Shown here: positions 8,860-17,395 of the stretch, piece after piece
Numbering within the stretch: the first letter of the stretch is position 1
Layout of the letters: each line of letters starts with the position of its first letter
DNA from: Myxococcales bacterium
GTDB taxonomy: Bacteria; Myxococcota; Myxococcia; Myxococcales; Myxococcaceae
DNA: 64,000 nucleotides
Direction: 5' to 3'
NCBI GenBank assembly: GCA_020846875.1
Contig: JADLDB010000179.1
Location: 1-64,000, forward strand
Translations under genes and position numbers: made by a program
The notes under the pieces: generated by a model
The model's input: only the letters and a program-made list of their open reading frames with translations
Database searches by the model: none
Told to the model about the DNA's origin: nothing

Positions 8860-8875
8860 CCGGCCTGGAAGTCAG

Positions 8876-9222
8876 TCAGAACTCCCAGGTGTCGGCGGAG
8901 TCGCCGCTCGTCGTGTAGCCGCCGAAGAGCACCAGCTTCTGGCGGGCCGAGTCGTACGCCATCGCCGCCCAGCCCCAGGCCGTGGGGCTGGAGGACAGCG
9001 CCGTCCAGGTCCCCCCGCTGTACTGGTAGGAACCCGACTGCATGTTGGCGCCGTTGCTGCCACAGGCGACGATGAAGCGACCCAGCGCGACGTGAAACGC
9101 GCCCGCCATGGCGTACCGCGCGGGGAGGCCGGTCGCCGCGGTGTTCTGTGCCCAGGAGTGCCCACGCTGCGCTGGGCCCAGGTGGTGCCATTCCACTCCC
9201 AGGTGTCTTCAGAAGCGGACAC
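8876..9222 (-). pseudogene. Kelch-repeat protein remnant with a frameshift
   Basis: Reading the minus strand, SEDTWEWNGTTWAQRS appears in one frame. The next blade (GLPARYAMAGAFHVALGRF ... YSGGTWTAL ... AMAYDSARQKLVLFGGYTT ... DTWEF, then stop at 8876) is in another frame. D-TWEWNGTTW and MAYDSARxxLVLFGG are the hallmarks of kelch/galactose-oxidase-like beta-propeller blades common in myxobacterial surface proteins. Only about one and a half blades remain and no start region is visible. This is a decayed 3' fragment whose upstream part was replaced by the neighbouring beta-barrel gene, whose stop it overlaps. Confidence 0.6.
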
Positions 9223-9865
9223 CCAGCGCCACCTGCGTGCGCAAGCCCACCGTGCCCGACGCCGAGCCGAGACCCGGCAGCTCGTTGCGCCGCGCCATCG
9301 CCGTCGGGCCCGCCGCTACCGACACCAACAGGCCGTTGTCCCAGCCGAAGCACCAGCCGACCAGCAACGCGCCTCCTGCCACCCACGCGGTGGACGAGAG
9401 AGTCGACGTGGTGCCGTCGGCCGTGCTGAAGCTGACGCTGGACCTCGCCCAGCTCACCGGGAGCTGCAGCGCGAGGAAGGGCCCGTCGAAGGCCGCGCGC
9501 GCGTACCAGCGTACCCCCGGGCTGGCGGTGAGCTGCAACTGCTGCAGCGAGGCACCGAAGCCGCTCGCCCCGTACGACGCCTCGACGCCCAGCTCGAAGG
9601 ACCAGCGCTCCGTCAGGCGGACCTCCGCGAAGAGGCCACCGCGCGGCGCAGCGCTCTCACCCACCCCGGCGACGCCTCCCAGTCCTCCCAGCCCGACGAC
9701 GCCGAACGTCGGCGTGGACAGCGGCACCGACGCCAACGACACGGTGAAGGCGAACCGGCCGTGGCTGGACGACGGCGACGCGCCGGACTGCACAACGGAC
9801 GCGGGCGGCGAGGCGGCGGACTCCGGCGAAGCGGCGAGGACGGCGGCACACAGCGCGAGCAGCAT
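9209..9865 (-). CDS. Secreted beta-barrel-like protein, probably outer membrane
   Basis: This is a 218-aa protein. The ATG at 9865 is chosen because GGAG lies five bases upstream and it gives a clean signal peptide (MLLALCAAVLAAS). The mature part starts with a Ser/Pro-rich stretch, then alternates hydrophobic and polar residues (GGLFAEVRLTERWSFELGVEASYG, WYARAAFDGPFLALQLPVSW) and ends in VALGVRF. A terminal Phe after an amphipathic strand is typical of outer-membrane beta-barrels. Six to eight strands seem likely. No family was recognised. The frame is open for another 170 codons upstream, but those have non-coding composition (Arg/Pro-rich). Confidence 0.65.
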   Translation of the reverse strand: MLLALCAAVLAASPESAASPPASVVQSGASPSSSHGRFAFTVSLASVPLSTPTFGVVGLGGLGGVAGVGESAAPRGGLFAEVRLTERWSFELGVEASYGASGFGASLQQLQLTASPGVRWYARAAFDGPFLALQLPVSWARSSVSFSTADGTTSTLSSTAWVAGGALLVGWCFGWDNGLLVSVAAGPTAMARRNELPGLGSASGTVGLRTQVALGVRF

Positions 9866-10191
9866 GAGGGCTCCGAAGGTGTTGCGGGTGGAGTCCTCTC
9901 GGAGAGCAGCGCTCGTGCCAGCACCTCCCGCCTCGCGGCTCTCTCGAAGAGGAATGCTCGCGTTGCTTCCGAGCTGCCAGCCCGTCAGGGGCCCCGCGCG
10001 CCCTACCGACTTCGTGTCAAAGCGAAGGGCCCGCTGAATACGCCCACGGCCTCCTTCGTCGCGCGCCGCCTCTCGCGTTGCGGGCCTCGCGCAGGCCCGC
10101 CCTTCCGCCGCCGGGCAAGGCGTCGCTTCCACGCGCACCACCTGCGTGAGCCGACGCTGCCCAGCGGCTTCGGGCACCTCGCGCGGCGGGC
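9866..10191. other. 326-bp gene-free stretch between two minus-strand genes
   Basis: No convincing gene is seen. It carries a perfect 8-bp inverted repeat (listed separately) and should contain the promoter of the beta-barrel gene that starts at 9865. Open frames crossing it have no family resemblance and arise from high GC. Confidence 0.5.
10080..10100 (-). terminator. Hairpin downstream of the Rnk-like gene
   Basis: GCGGGCCT (10080-10087) and AGGCCCGC (10093-10100) pair perfectly across a 5-nt loop. It lies about 90 bp after the stop of the minus-strand Rnk-like gene and before the next minus-strand gene. There is no clear U-tract, so termination is only a suggestion. Confidence 0.3.
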
Positions 10192-10563
10192 TCAGCCGTG
10201 GTCCACCGCCACCACGCGCAAGCGCCAGTGGCGCGCGCCGTCCGTCCAGGTGAAGACGTCGCCGGCGCGCAGGCCGATGAGCGCGCAGCCGATCGGCGTC
10301 AGCACCGACACCTCCCCAGGCCCCTTGACCTGGTCGGGCAGCACCAGGCGAGCCGTCCGGTGCTGGCCCGTCTCGTGGTTCTCCCACGTCACCGTGCTGC
10401 CGATCTGCACGAACTCCGCGCCCTCGCCAGCCGGGATGACAGAGGCGCGGCGCAGCTCCTCCTCAAACGCCTCGAGCAGCGGCGCGAAACGAGGGGCGCT
10501 GTCATTGAGCAGGCGGGTGAGCAGCGCGTGGTCGCGGCCAGTGAGGTGAATGGACGGCTGCAT
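10192..10563 (-). CDS. rnk: GreA/GreB-family factor, Rnk-like
   Basis: This is a 123-aa protein. The ATG at 10563 is preceded by a near-ideal ribosome site (AAAGGAG, 8-base spacing); a longer in-frame start 21 codons upstream lacks one. The C-terminal half (about residues 50-120) has the GreA/GreB C-terminal signature: VLPDQVKGPGEVSVLTPIGC followed by ALIGLRAGD. The N-terminal 45 residues form a short helical region instead of the long coiled coil of GreA. That matches Rnk, the regulator of nucleoside diphosphate kinase, which binds RNA polymerase but does not stimulate cleavage. The assignment rests on motifs and length. It appears to be transcribed alone. Confidence 0.75.
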   Translation of the reverse strand: MQPSIHLTGRDHALLTRLLNDSAPRFAPLLEAFEEELRRASVIPAGEGAEFVQIGSTVTWENHETGQHRTARLVLPDQVKGPGEVSVLTPIGCALIGLRAGDVFTWTDGARHWRLRVVAVDHG

Positions 10564-10832
10564 GGGACGAGCTCCTTTGGTGAAGGTGAAGGTGAAGGGT
10601 GAAAGGTGAGGGCGCCCGGATGGCAACCATCAGGAAAGCGGACCCAGGCGTTGGGGGGCCACCGTGCGCTGTTGCTCACGGTGGCTCAGCGCGGGCAGAT
10701 GGACGCGCGGCTGAGCAGCACGCAGACCTCTACCAGCGACGAGCCGAAGCGGGCAGTCGTGGCGGCGGCGGCAAGCACGAGACAGCTTATAAACACTCGC
10801 CTCGAGTTCTGCAAGGCGCCCCGTCCTGGCCT

Positions 10833-11309
10833 TCAGTTCCTCCGCGGAGGCGACGCGGTGGGTATGGCGCGGGGCGGCGTGGGGCGCCGGCTGTCTTCCG
10901 TGGTGCTGGCTGGCACCTGGCCGCTCCGGCGGGCCTTGCGCTCCACCGCTTCCCGCAGCGAGTCGGCGAGGTCCTGGCCGGAACGGAACGGCTTGGGCAG
11001 GTAGCCGTCGAGGTCGAGGTCCCGCAGGCTGACCAATTCGGGCCACGCCGTCATCAACACCACCGCGGCCTGTGGCTGCAGTCGTCGCGCGTGCTCCAGC
11101 ACCTGCAGGCCGTGGATGTCCGGCAGGTTCTTGTCGCACAGCACCACGTCGTACTTGAGGGCGGCCATGGCCGAGAGGGCGTCCCTCCCCGAGTCGACCG
11201 TGTCCACCACGAAGCCGTGGTACCAGAGGAAGTGGTCGATGAGCTTGAGCAGCTCGGGCTCGTCGTCGACTACCAGCACGGACAGCTTGGAGACGGTGGG
11301 GGGGCTCAT
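10833..11309 (-). CDS. Single-domain response regulator
   Basis: This is a 158-aa protein made of one CheY-like receiver. It has acidic residues Asp15/Asp16 (VVDDE), phospho-acceptor Asp59 (VVLCDKNLPD), Thr87 (LMTAW) and Lys106 (YLPKPF). A basic, Pro/Ser-rich tail of about 40 residues follows instead of a DNA-binding domain, so output is probably by protein contact. Its ATG overlaps the stop of the upstream lipoprotein gene by 4 nt (ATGA), an unusual pairing of a surface protein with a cytoplasmic regulator. No kinase gene is adjacent. The first three codons of the real start (MSPP) are supported by the overlap. Confidence 0.85.
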   Translation of the reverse strand: MSPPTVSKLSVLVVDDEPELLKLIDHFLWYHGFVVDTVDSGRDALSAMAALKYDVVLCDKNLPDIHGLQVLEHARRLQPQAAVVLMTAWPELVSLRDLDLDGYLPKPFRSGQDLADSLREAVERKARRSGQVPASTTEDSRRPTPPRAIPTASPPRRN

Positions 11310-13906
11310 GTTCGAGGTCCCCCAGAGCCTGTCTGAGACGAGGACTTTCTTCCAGTCCGGTCTCGGCGACGCAGCAGCACCAGCACCCCCAGCGCCAGCG
11401 CCTCGAGGCCACCGCCCGTGGCGCATCCCGTGGTGACGCCGCACTTCATCGGCGACGCGCTCTCGGTGTCGGGGTGGTCGGCGGTGGTGGGGGCCAGGTA
11501 CCTCGCCTGCGCCACGTGGCCCGCTTCGTCTTCCACGAAGACGGTGGCGCCGCCCGCCGCGTCCAGCGTGGCGAGGTCCAACACCTGCGTCGGCTCGAAG
11601 CGCACCTTCGGCCCGCTGCCCACCTGCACCTGCCAGCGCAGCTGCTCCTGCTTCGTCACCAGGTCCCGCGCCCACACGGAGAGCCGGCCCGCCGCGAAGT
11701 CGGGGCGCACCGCCAGCTTCGGCGGCTGGAAGTCCACCGTCACCTCCACCGCCTGCGGCGCCGACACGGCGTGCGGCTCGTCCACCGGCCGGGTGCGCAC
11801 CTCCACGCGGTGCAGGCCCTGCAGCAAGAGCGCCGGGTGCGTCACCCGCAGCTCACCCTGCGCGGGGCGGAAGGTGCTCCACAGCCCGTCGTCCACCCGG
11901 AAGGCCCACTCCACCGGCCCCGCAGCGTCCAGCGCCCGCACGTCCAGCACCGCGGTCGGCCAGGGCACCCCGTGGCCCGTCGCCACCAGCTTCTCCGCCG
12001 GCGGCACCTCGAGGCCCTTCAGCACCGCCCGCGCCTGCGGCCGATTCATCGGGCAGGCGCCCGCCTCCAGCTCGGCGAAGAGCGCCAGGTGCTCGAAGGA
12101 CGACGTCCCGGTGATGGGCGTCACCCCCGTCGCCTCGTTCACCTTGAGCCGGAAGGCGCCCAACGACGGCAGCGTCTGCGCGCCCAGCCCGTCGGCCAGC
12201 GCGGACTCCGCCAGCGTCAACAGGGATGGAATCAGGTCGGCCAGCACCTGTGGGTCCTCCGCCAGCACCTCGCTGTCCGCCGCGCGCACGTTGGTGAGCA
12301 ACTGCTTCACGTCGCCGATGGCCGGCGTCACCTGGTCGCAGTCCGAGAAGACGAGGGACAGGGGCAGGGCGACGTCGGTGGTGAGCGAGAAGAGGCGAAA
12401 GTAGCGCTCCTCCAGCATCGCGTAGACCTCGATGCGCAGGTCCGTCCATTCCAGGCGCACCAGCGGGTCGACCGGCAGCTTCGTCACCGGGTCGAAGGTG
12501 CCCTTGCCCACCGAGAGGCGCGGCGGCTCCTTCGGGCGCAGGGCGATGAGCATCGGCGCGTCCTTCCCGTCCACCGTGGCCAGCTTGCCCAGCGACGGCA
12601 GGAAGGCCTCGAACAGCCCGGTGGTGAGCACCCCCACCTGCGCGGTGGTGAGGTCGAGGCACATCACCCCCGCCTGGTGCGCGGCCCAGGTGGTGCGCTT
12701 CAAGAAGCGGGCGCTGACGGCGAGCCCCACGTGGTACCCCGCGTCGGTGGCGTTCCAATCCGGCGCGGGCGCCGCGAGGTCCACAGGCTCGGCCGCCGCC
12801 GGCACACAGGGCGCCGGGCCGCGCAGGACGAGGGTGCCGCCGTCCGGGACGGGGGCGGTGCCGGTGAAGGGCTCGGCGCCGCCCAGCACGCCCAGGGTGA
12901 GGTGGCTGTTCGCCGCCGAGGACACGCTGCCGCCGGCCACCGCGTACACGTCCAGCCCGCCCGACAGGGACAGCCCGGAGAGGTCTACCTGCGAGAGGTC
13001 CACCCGGCCTTCCATGCCCAGCGTGGTGGGCACGCAGCCCATCGAGTCGCGGCACTTGCCGGACTGGCAGGTGGAGGCGCCTGGGCAGGCGGAATCCCCC
13101 TGGCCTCCGCAGCTTCGGCAGCGCGCGTCGTCCACCGCCTCCGTCACCTGGTCGATGAGCGCCGGCTTGACGAACTGGTCCATCACGAAGTTCCGGATGA
13201 AGCCGATGTCCAGCACCGAGCAGGCCAGCGCGCTGCACAGCCCCGAGGTGTTGACGTCGAGGTCGCCGCCCTCCAACGAGTTGATGCCCCCTACCTGCGG
13301 CACGTCGAAGGCCAGCACGCGGCCGTAGCGCGCGTCGATGGTGAAGCGCACCTCGGCGGTGAGTTCGTCGTGCTGCCGGCCGCTGCGGGTGGACTGGAAG
13401 TTGGCCGAGCAGGTGAGGCGGCAGAGGCACGCCCCGAAGACCTCCGCGGCGCAGGTGCGCATCCACATGTCACCGGTGTTGATGCGCACTCGCACCGTGG
13501 CGTTCAGAATGCCCTGGTCGTTGGCGGTGGGGTTGGCCGGCGCCAGCGTCAACGAGAGGATGTCCACCGTGACGGTGCAGGCCTCGCCGGTGTCGCAGGC
13601 GTTGTTGCGGTTCTGGTCGCAGAGGTGGCCGTCGCTGCCGAAGCTGACCGCCGAGCACGGCACCGGAACCGACAGCGGCGTGGAGAGGCCGGCCTCCATC
13701 AACAGCTGCGCGTAGTTCGCGCTGATGAAGTCGAAGCCGCTCTGGGTGACGCGGGCGGACACTGCGTTGTCCAGCTTCTTCCCGTCGTAGCCGCCCGGAA
13801 TCGGCCGCAGGCACGAGCACCCGCCGCAGCCGCCGCTGCAGGCCATCCACGCGAAGGGGAGCAGCCACAGCCACGCACGGGGCGTGACGCGGTGTCGGTA
13901 CGTCAT
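11306..13906 (-). CDS. Large cell-surface lipoprotein with MYXO-CTERM-like tail
   Basis: This is an 866-aa protein. It has an N-terminal signal (WLWLLPFAWMAC) followed by a Cys/Gly cluster with a candidate lipidated cysteine at 23 or 27. The body is mostly beta-rich, with cysteine-rich patches around residues 110-125 (DQNRNNACDTGEACTV) and 255-290 (CRSCGG...CPGASTCQSGKC). Later segments look like Ig/bacterial surface repeats (VEVTVDFQPPKLAVRPD). The C-terminus (about 822-856) has paired cysteines, GGG, a short hydrophobic helix and RRR: CGVTTGCATGGG then LEALALGVLVLLRRR. This resembles the MYXO-CTERM sorting signal. No enzymatic motif was seen. A structural or surface role is inferred. It is followed by an overlapping response regulator gene. 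Confidence 0.75.
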   Translation of the reverse strand: MTYRHRVTPRAWLWLLPFAWMACSGGCGGCSCLRPIPGGYDGKKLDNAVSARVTQSGFDFISANYAQLLMEAGLSTPLSVPVPCSAVSFGSDGHLCDQNRNNACDTGEACTVTVDILSLTLAPANPTANDQGILNATVRVRINTGDMWMRTCAAEVFGACLCRLTCSANFQSTRSGRQHDELTAEVRFTIDARYGRVLAFDVPQVGGINSLEGGDLDVNTSGLCSALACSVLDIGFIRNFVMDQFVKPALIDQVTEAVDDARCRSCGGQGDSACPGASTCQSGKCRDSMGCVPTTLGMEGRVDLSQVDLSGLSLSGGLDVYAVAGGSVSSAANSHLTLGVLGGAEPFTGTAPVPDGGTLVLRGPAPCVPAAAEPVDLAAPAPDWNATDAGYHVGLAVSARFLKRTTWAAHQAGVMCLDLTTAQVGVLTTGLFEAFLPSLGKLATVDGKDAPMLIALRPKEPPRLSVGKGTFDPVTKLPVDPLVRLEWTDLRIEVYAMLEERYFRLFSLTTDVALPLSLVFSDCDQVTPAIGDVKQLLTNVRAADSEVLAEDPQVLADLIPSLLTLAESALADGLGAQTLPSLGAFRLKVNEATGVTPITGTSSFEHLALFAELEAGACPMNRPQARAVLKGLEVPPAEKLVATGHGVPWPTAVLDVRALDAAGPVEWAFRVDDGLWSTFRPAQGELRVTHPALLLQGLHRVEVRTRPVDEPHAVSAPQAVEVTVDFQPPKLAVRPDFAAGRLSVWARDLVTKQEQLRWQVQVGSGPKVRFEPTQVLDLATLDAAGGATVFVEDEAGHVAQARYLAPTTADHPDTESASPMKCGVTTGCATGGGLEALALGVLVLLRRRDRTGRKSSSQTGSGGPRT

Positions 13907-14063
13907 GGAGGAGACCTCCGAAGGCCGTTGGGGAACCGCCCCACTGTACCGTGAGGCCGCCCTGGAGGCGATTCACTCCGTCAGGCACCCACAGCCCGTC
14001 GTCGAGGGCCCGTCCACTCCCTGCGGTCTCGGGCGCCGCGTGAACCCCAACATGATGCAGAGC

Positions 14064-15962
14064 TCACCCGAGCCGCGACGCGCCCTGGTACACCAGCACC
14101 GCCAGCAGGTACGCGGCGCCGTAGGTGTAGGCCAGCAGGAAGCCCGCCCACCTCCACGAGCGCGTCTCCCGCCGCACCGCCGCCACGGTGGACATGCACT
14201 GACAGGCGATGACGAAGAAGGCCATCAACGCCAGGGCGGTGGGCACGCCATAGGCCTTCCGGCCGTCGGGGGCCTGCGCCTCGCGCAGCTTCTCGGCGAG
14301 GGGGGCCGGGTCCTCCTCGTCGCCCTCGAGGCCGAAGATGATGCCCAGGGTGCCCACCATCAGCTCGCGCGCGCCGAAGCTGGCGATGAGGCCGATGTTC
14401 ATCCGCCAGTCGAAGCCGGCGGGCCGGGTGAGGGGCTCCAGCGCCCGGCCCACGAAGGCGGCCACGCTGCCGTGCAGGGCCACCACCTTCTCCGACGCTC
14501 CCGGGGGGGCGGCGGCCTTCGCCTCGGCGTGGCCGGGGCCGGGCACGGTGAGGAGCGCCCAGAGGATGACGGCCACCACCAGGATGACGCTGCCCACGTC
14601 CTTCACGAAGCGCGTCGCCGCCCGCCAGCCCAGCCGCGCCATCACCCGCGCCTGGGGACGCCGGTAGGGCGGCAGCTCCAGCACCAGCGGCAGGGCGTGC
14701 GCGGTCCGCTTCACCGTGCGCCCCAGCACCAGCGACGCCACCAGGCCCGAGGCGATGCCCGCGAAGTACAGGCCCACGAAGAGCGCTCCCCGCGCCAGCG
14801 CCGAGGAGCCCGAGAAGAAGGCGGCGATGAGCAGCCCGAAGGTGGGGATGCGCGCGCTGCACGTCATCAGCGGCAACACCAGGATGGTGCGCAGCCGCTG
14901 GCCGGGGTCGCGGATGATGCGCGCCGAGGTGATGGCCGGCACCGCGCAGGCGTGGGCGGTGAGCAACGGGACGAAGCTCCTCCCCCCCAGGCCGGCCACC
15001 GAGAGCAGCCGGTCGACGAGGAAGCTGCCGCGCGCCAGGTAGCCGGACGCGTCGATGAGCTCCATCACCACCGTCAGCACCACAATCTGCGGGAGGAAGA
15101 TGAGCACCGTGCCCGCCCCGCCCAGCACGCCGTCTACCAGCAGCGAGGTGAAGAGGCCCGGCCCCAGGGCGGCCTCGAGGCTCTTCCCCAGCGCGCCGAG
15201 GGCGCCGTCGATGGCCCACGTCACCGGGTCGGCCACCAGGAAGACAGCGCCGAAGAGCAGCACCATCAACCCCAGGAAGAGGACCGGCCCCAGCACCGGG
15301 TGCAGCAGCACCGCGTCGAGCCGCTCGGTGCGCCGGCGGGCAGCGTGGGCCGCCGCCTTCCCTTCCGCGCGGGTCACCAGCGCCTTCGTGGCCACCGCCT
15401 GCGCGTCCAGCGCGTCGGTGGGAGGGGCCTTCGCGTGGCGCGCCGCCTCACCGAGGAACTCGAGCACCTTGGGCGCGGCGCCCTTGTCCCGCGCGCTGGT
15501 GGTGAGGACGGGCACGCCCAGCTTCGCCGACAGCACCGCCGCGTCCACCGCCTGGCCCTGGCGCTCCAGCACGTCGTGCTGCGTCACCACCACCGCCAGC
15601 GGCACGCCCCGGCCGCGCAGCTCCAGCGTCAGCTTGAGCCCCAGCGCCAGGTGGGTCGCGTCCAGCACCTGCGCCACCAGGTGCGGCGCGCCCTTCGCCT
15701 GCAGGTCGTCGAGGAAGCGCCGGGCGTAGCCTTCGTCGCTCTCGGGGTCCGGCGCGCCCACCACCGTGTACACGCCGGGGAGGTCGACGCAGCGCAGCCG
15801 CTCACCGCCGGGGAGGCCGACGTCGGCCTGCAGCACGTCCACCGTGACGCCGGGGAAGTTCCCCACCTTCGCGTGCCCGCCGGTGAGCAGGTTGTAGAGC
15901 GAGGACTTGCCCGCGTTGGGGCGACCCACCAGCGCCACGACAGGGGGAGGCGCGGCGCTCAC
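14064..15962 (-). CDS. feoB: Ferrous iron transporter FeoB
   Basis: This is a 632-aa inner-membrane protein. The N-terminal GTPase has G1 GRPNAGKSS (13-21), G2 GNFPGVT (34-40) and G3 DLPG (60-63). The G4 position reads TQHD instead of the usual NxxD. A helical spacer follows, then a membrane core with about eight helices including two Gate-type repeats (GSFLVDRLLSVAGLGGRSFV ... CSARIPTFGLLIAAFF). The CxxR(I/L)P element (CSARIP) is a known FeoB pore motif. It imports Fe2+ under low oxygen or iron limitation. It is somewhat shorter than enterobacterial FeoB (about 770 aa). Its start overlaps the feoA stop by 4 nt, so the two form an operon. Confidence 0.93.
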   Translation of the reverse strand: MSAAPPPVVALVGRPNAGKSSLYNLLTGGHAKVGNFPGVTVDVLQADVGLPGGERLRCVDLPGVYTVVGAPDPESDEGYARRFLDDLQAKGAPHLVAQVLDATHLALGLKLTLELRGRGVPLAVVVTQHDVLERQGQAVDAAVLSAKLGVPVLTTSARDKGAAPKVLEFLGEAARHAKAPPTDALDAQAVATKALVTRAEGKAAAHAARRRTERLDAVLLHPVLGPVLFLGLMVLLFGAVFLVADPVTWAIDGALGALGKSLEAALGPGLFTSLLVDGVLGGAGTVLIFLPQIVVLTVVMELIDASGYLARGSFLVDRLLSVAGLGGRSFVPLLTAHACAVPAITSARIIRDPGQRLRTILVLPLMTCSARIPTFGLLIAAFFSGSSALARGALFVGLYFAGIASGLVASLVLGRTVKRTAHALPLVLELPPYRRPQARVMARLGWRAATRFVKDVGSVILVVAVILWALLTVPGPGHAEAKAAAPPGASEKVVALHGSVAAFVGRALEPLTRPAGFDWRMNIGLIASFGARELMVGTLGIIFGLEGDEEDPAPLAEKLREAQAPDGRKAYGVPTALALMAFFVIACQCMSTVAAVRRETRSWRWAGFLLAYTYGAAYLLAVLVYQGASRLG

Positions 15963-16216
15963 GACGCCACCGTGAGGTGACAGGCCAGCTTGCGGTCCAC
16001 CGCCAACTCCGCGCCGCCTCCCGTCCGCACGTGCAGCGGGCCCCCGAAGGGCGCGCGGCGCAGCACCGTGACGCCCACCCCTTCCCCCAGGCCCACCGCG
16101 CGCAGCCAGCCGGCCTCACGCTCGCTGAGCGCGAGCGCGGTGATGGTGGCGCTCTGCCCCGGGGACAGCGCGGCGAGCGACGATGGCGGCAGCCTGCTCA
16201 TGCGACTCATTTTCAT
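15959..16216 (-). CDS. feoA: FeoA, SH3-like partner of FeoB
   Basis: This is an 85-aa protein with the FeoA pattern: L(S/T)PGQSATI, a helix REAGWLRAVGLGEGV, then VTVLRRAPFGGPLHVRTGGGAELAVDRKLA. FeoA proteins are small SH3-like domains that act with FeoB. Three in-frame Met codons lie close together (positions 1, 3 and 6). The first start overlaps a Fur-box-like sequence and none has a clear ribosome site, so the N-terminus is uncertain by a few residues. Confidence 0.9.
   Translation of the reverse strand: MKMSRMSRLPPSSLAALSPGQSATITALALSEREAGWLRAVGLGEGVGVTVLRRAPFGGPLHVRTGGGAELAVDRKLACHLTVAS
16201..16215 (-). promoter_or_regulatory. Fur-box-like site at the start of feoA
   Basis: On the minus strand TGAAAATGAGTCGCA matches 10 of 14 defined positions of the 7-1-7 Fur consensus TGATAATnATTATCA. 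It is an A/T-rich island at the start of an iron-uptake operon. It overlaps the upstream-most possible feoA start codon, so it could instead be chance coding sequence. Confidence 0.3.
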
Positions 16217-16311
16217 CTACACCGAAACGAGGGCCGGCGGCAGGTGCCCGCGCGCGCCGCCCTGGCCGAGCCATCAGCGGCGTTCAGCGGTGCGAGAAGT
16301 GGCCCCCGGCG

Positions 16312-17385
16312 TCAGCGGGGCAGCGCCGCCAGGGCCTCCACCACCCGCCGGTTGTCCTCCTCGCGGCCGACGGAGAGGCGCAGCCCTTCGAGCGGAGGGA
16401 GGGGGCGCGCGATGACGCCGTGCTTCTTGAGCAGCTCGTCGGCCAGCTTCCAGCGGCCGGGGAAGCGGGCCAGCACGAAGTTGCCGCCCGAGGGCAGCAC
16501 CTCGTGGCCCTGGGCGCGCAGCTCGTTGGTGAGGAAGGGCAGCCAGCGGGCGTTGTGGGCCACCGAGGCGCGCACGTGCGCCACGTCGTCCAGCGCGGCG
16601 ACGGCGGCGGCCTGGGACGGCGAGGCCACCGGGAAGATGAGGCGGGCGCGCAACAGGAAGTCGATGGTGCGCGGGTCCGCGTGCATCCACCCCACCCGCA
16701 GCCCGGCCAGCGCGTACAGCTTGGAGAAGGTGCGCAGCACCACCACCCGCCCTGGACACGCGGTGACGAAGCGCAGCCCCGCGTCGTAGCGCGGCTCGCC
16801 CACCAGGTACTCGGCGTAGGCGCTGTCCAGCGCCAGGAGCACGTGCTCGGGCAGCGCGTCCACCAGGCGCTTCACCGCGTCCTTGTCCACCCAGGTGCCG
16901 GTGGGGTTGTTGGGGTTGGCGAGGAAGACGAGGGCCGTCTTCGGCGTCACCGCACAGGCCAGCGCGTCCACGTCGGCGGTGAAGCCAGGGGCGGGCACCG
17001 TCACCACCGTGGCGCCCACCGCGTTGGCGTAGATGGCGAACATGGGGAAGCTGAACTGCGGCACCACCACCTCCGCGCCCGGGCCGGCGAAGGCGCGGCA
17101 GAGGACCTCGATGAGGGACTCGGAGCCGGTGCCGCACATCACCCACGCGGGGTCGAGGCCGTGGCGCTTCGCCAGGGCCTCGTTGAGCGCCCGGGTGTGC
17201 GCGTCCGGGTAGAGGTGCGCGGACTCCAGCGCTGCGCGCGCGGCGGCGACGGCGGTGGGGCTGGGGCCCAGCGGCGACTCGTTGGCGGAGAGGAGCGCGG
17301 GCCGGGGGAAGCCGGGCAGCGTCGTCTCTCCCGCGCTGTAGGGGGTGATGCGCTCGATGCCTGGATGGGGCCTGGGCTGGGGCAC
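16312..17385 (-). CDS. hisC: Histidinol-phosphate aminotransferase
   Basis: This is a 357-aa fold-type I PLP enzyme. It has NPNNPTG (157-163), Asp187 in LDSAYAEY, the Schiff-base Lys222 in TFSKLYALAGLRVGW and Arg230, as in HisC. It would convert imidazole-acetol phosphate and glutamate to histidinol phosphate in histidine synthesis. The related phenylalanine/tyrosine aminotransferases of this subgroup cannot be excluded. The GTG start at 17385 is chosen because AGGAGG sits 6 bases upstream; a longer frame upstream is Arg-rich and unlike HisC. No other his genes are near. A perfect palindrome overlaps the ribosome site region (listed separately). Confidence 0.85.
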   Translation of the reverse strand: MPQPRPHPGIERITPYSAGETTLPGFPRPALLSANESPLGPSPTAVAAARAALESAHLYPDAHTRALNEALAKRHGLDPAWVMCGTGSESLIEVLCRAFAGPGAEVVVPQFSFPMFAIYANAVGATVVTVPAPGFTADVDALACAVTPKTALVFLANPNNPTGTWVDKDAVKRLVDALPEHVLLALDSAYAEYLVGEPRYDAGLRFVTACPGRVVVLRTFSKLYALAGLRVGWMHADPRTIDFLLRARLIFPVASPSQAAAVAALDDVAHVRASVAHNARWLPFLTNELRAQGHEVLPSGGNFVLARFPGRWKLADELLKKHGVIARPLPPLEGLRLSVGREEDNRRVVEALAALPR

Positions 17386-17395
17386 GTGCGTCCTC

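Noticed and set aside
11474-13954. An 826-codon plus-strand frame opposite the surface lipoprotein gene
   Set aside because: It has antisense shadow composition; the minus-strand gene has a signal peptide and a family-like tail.
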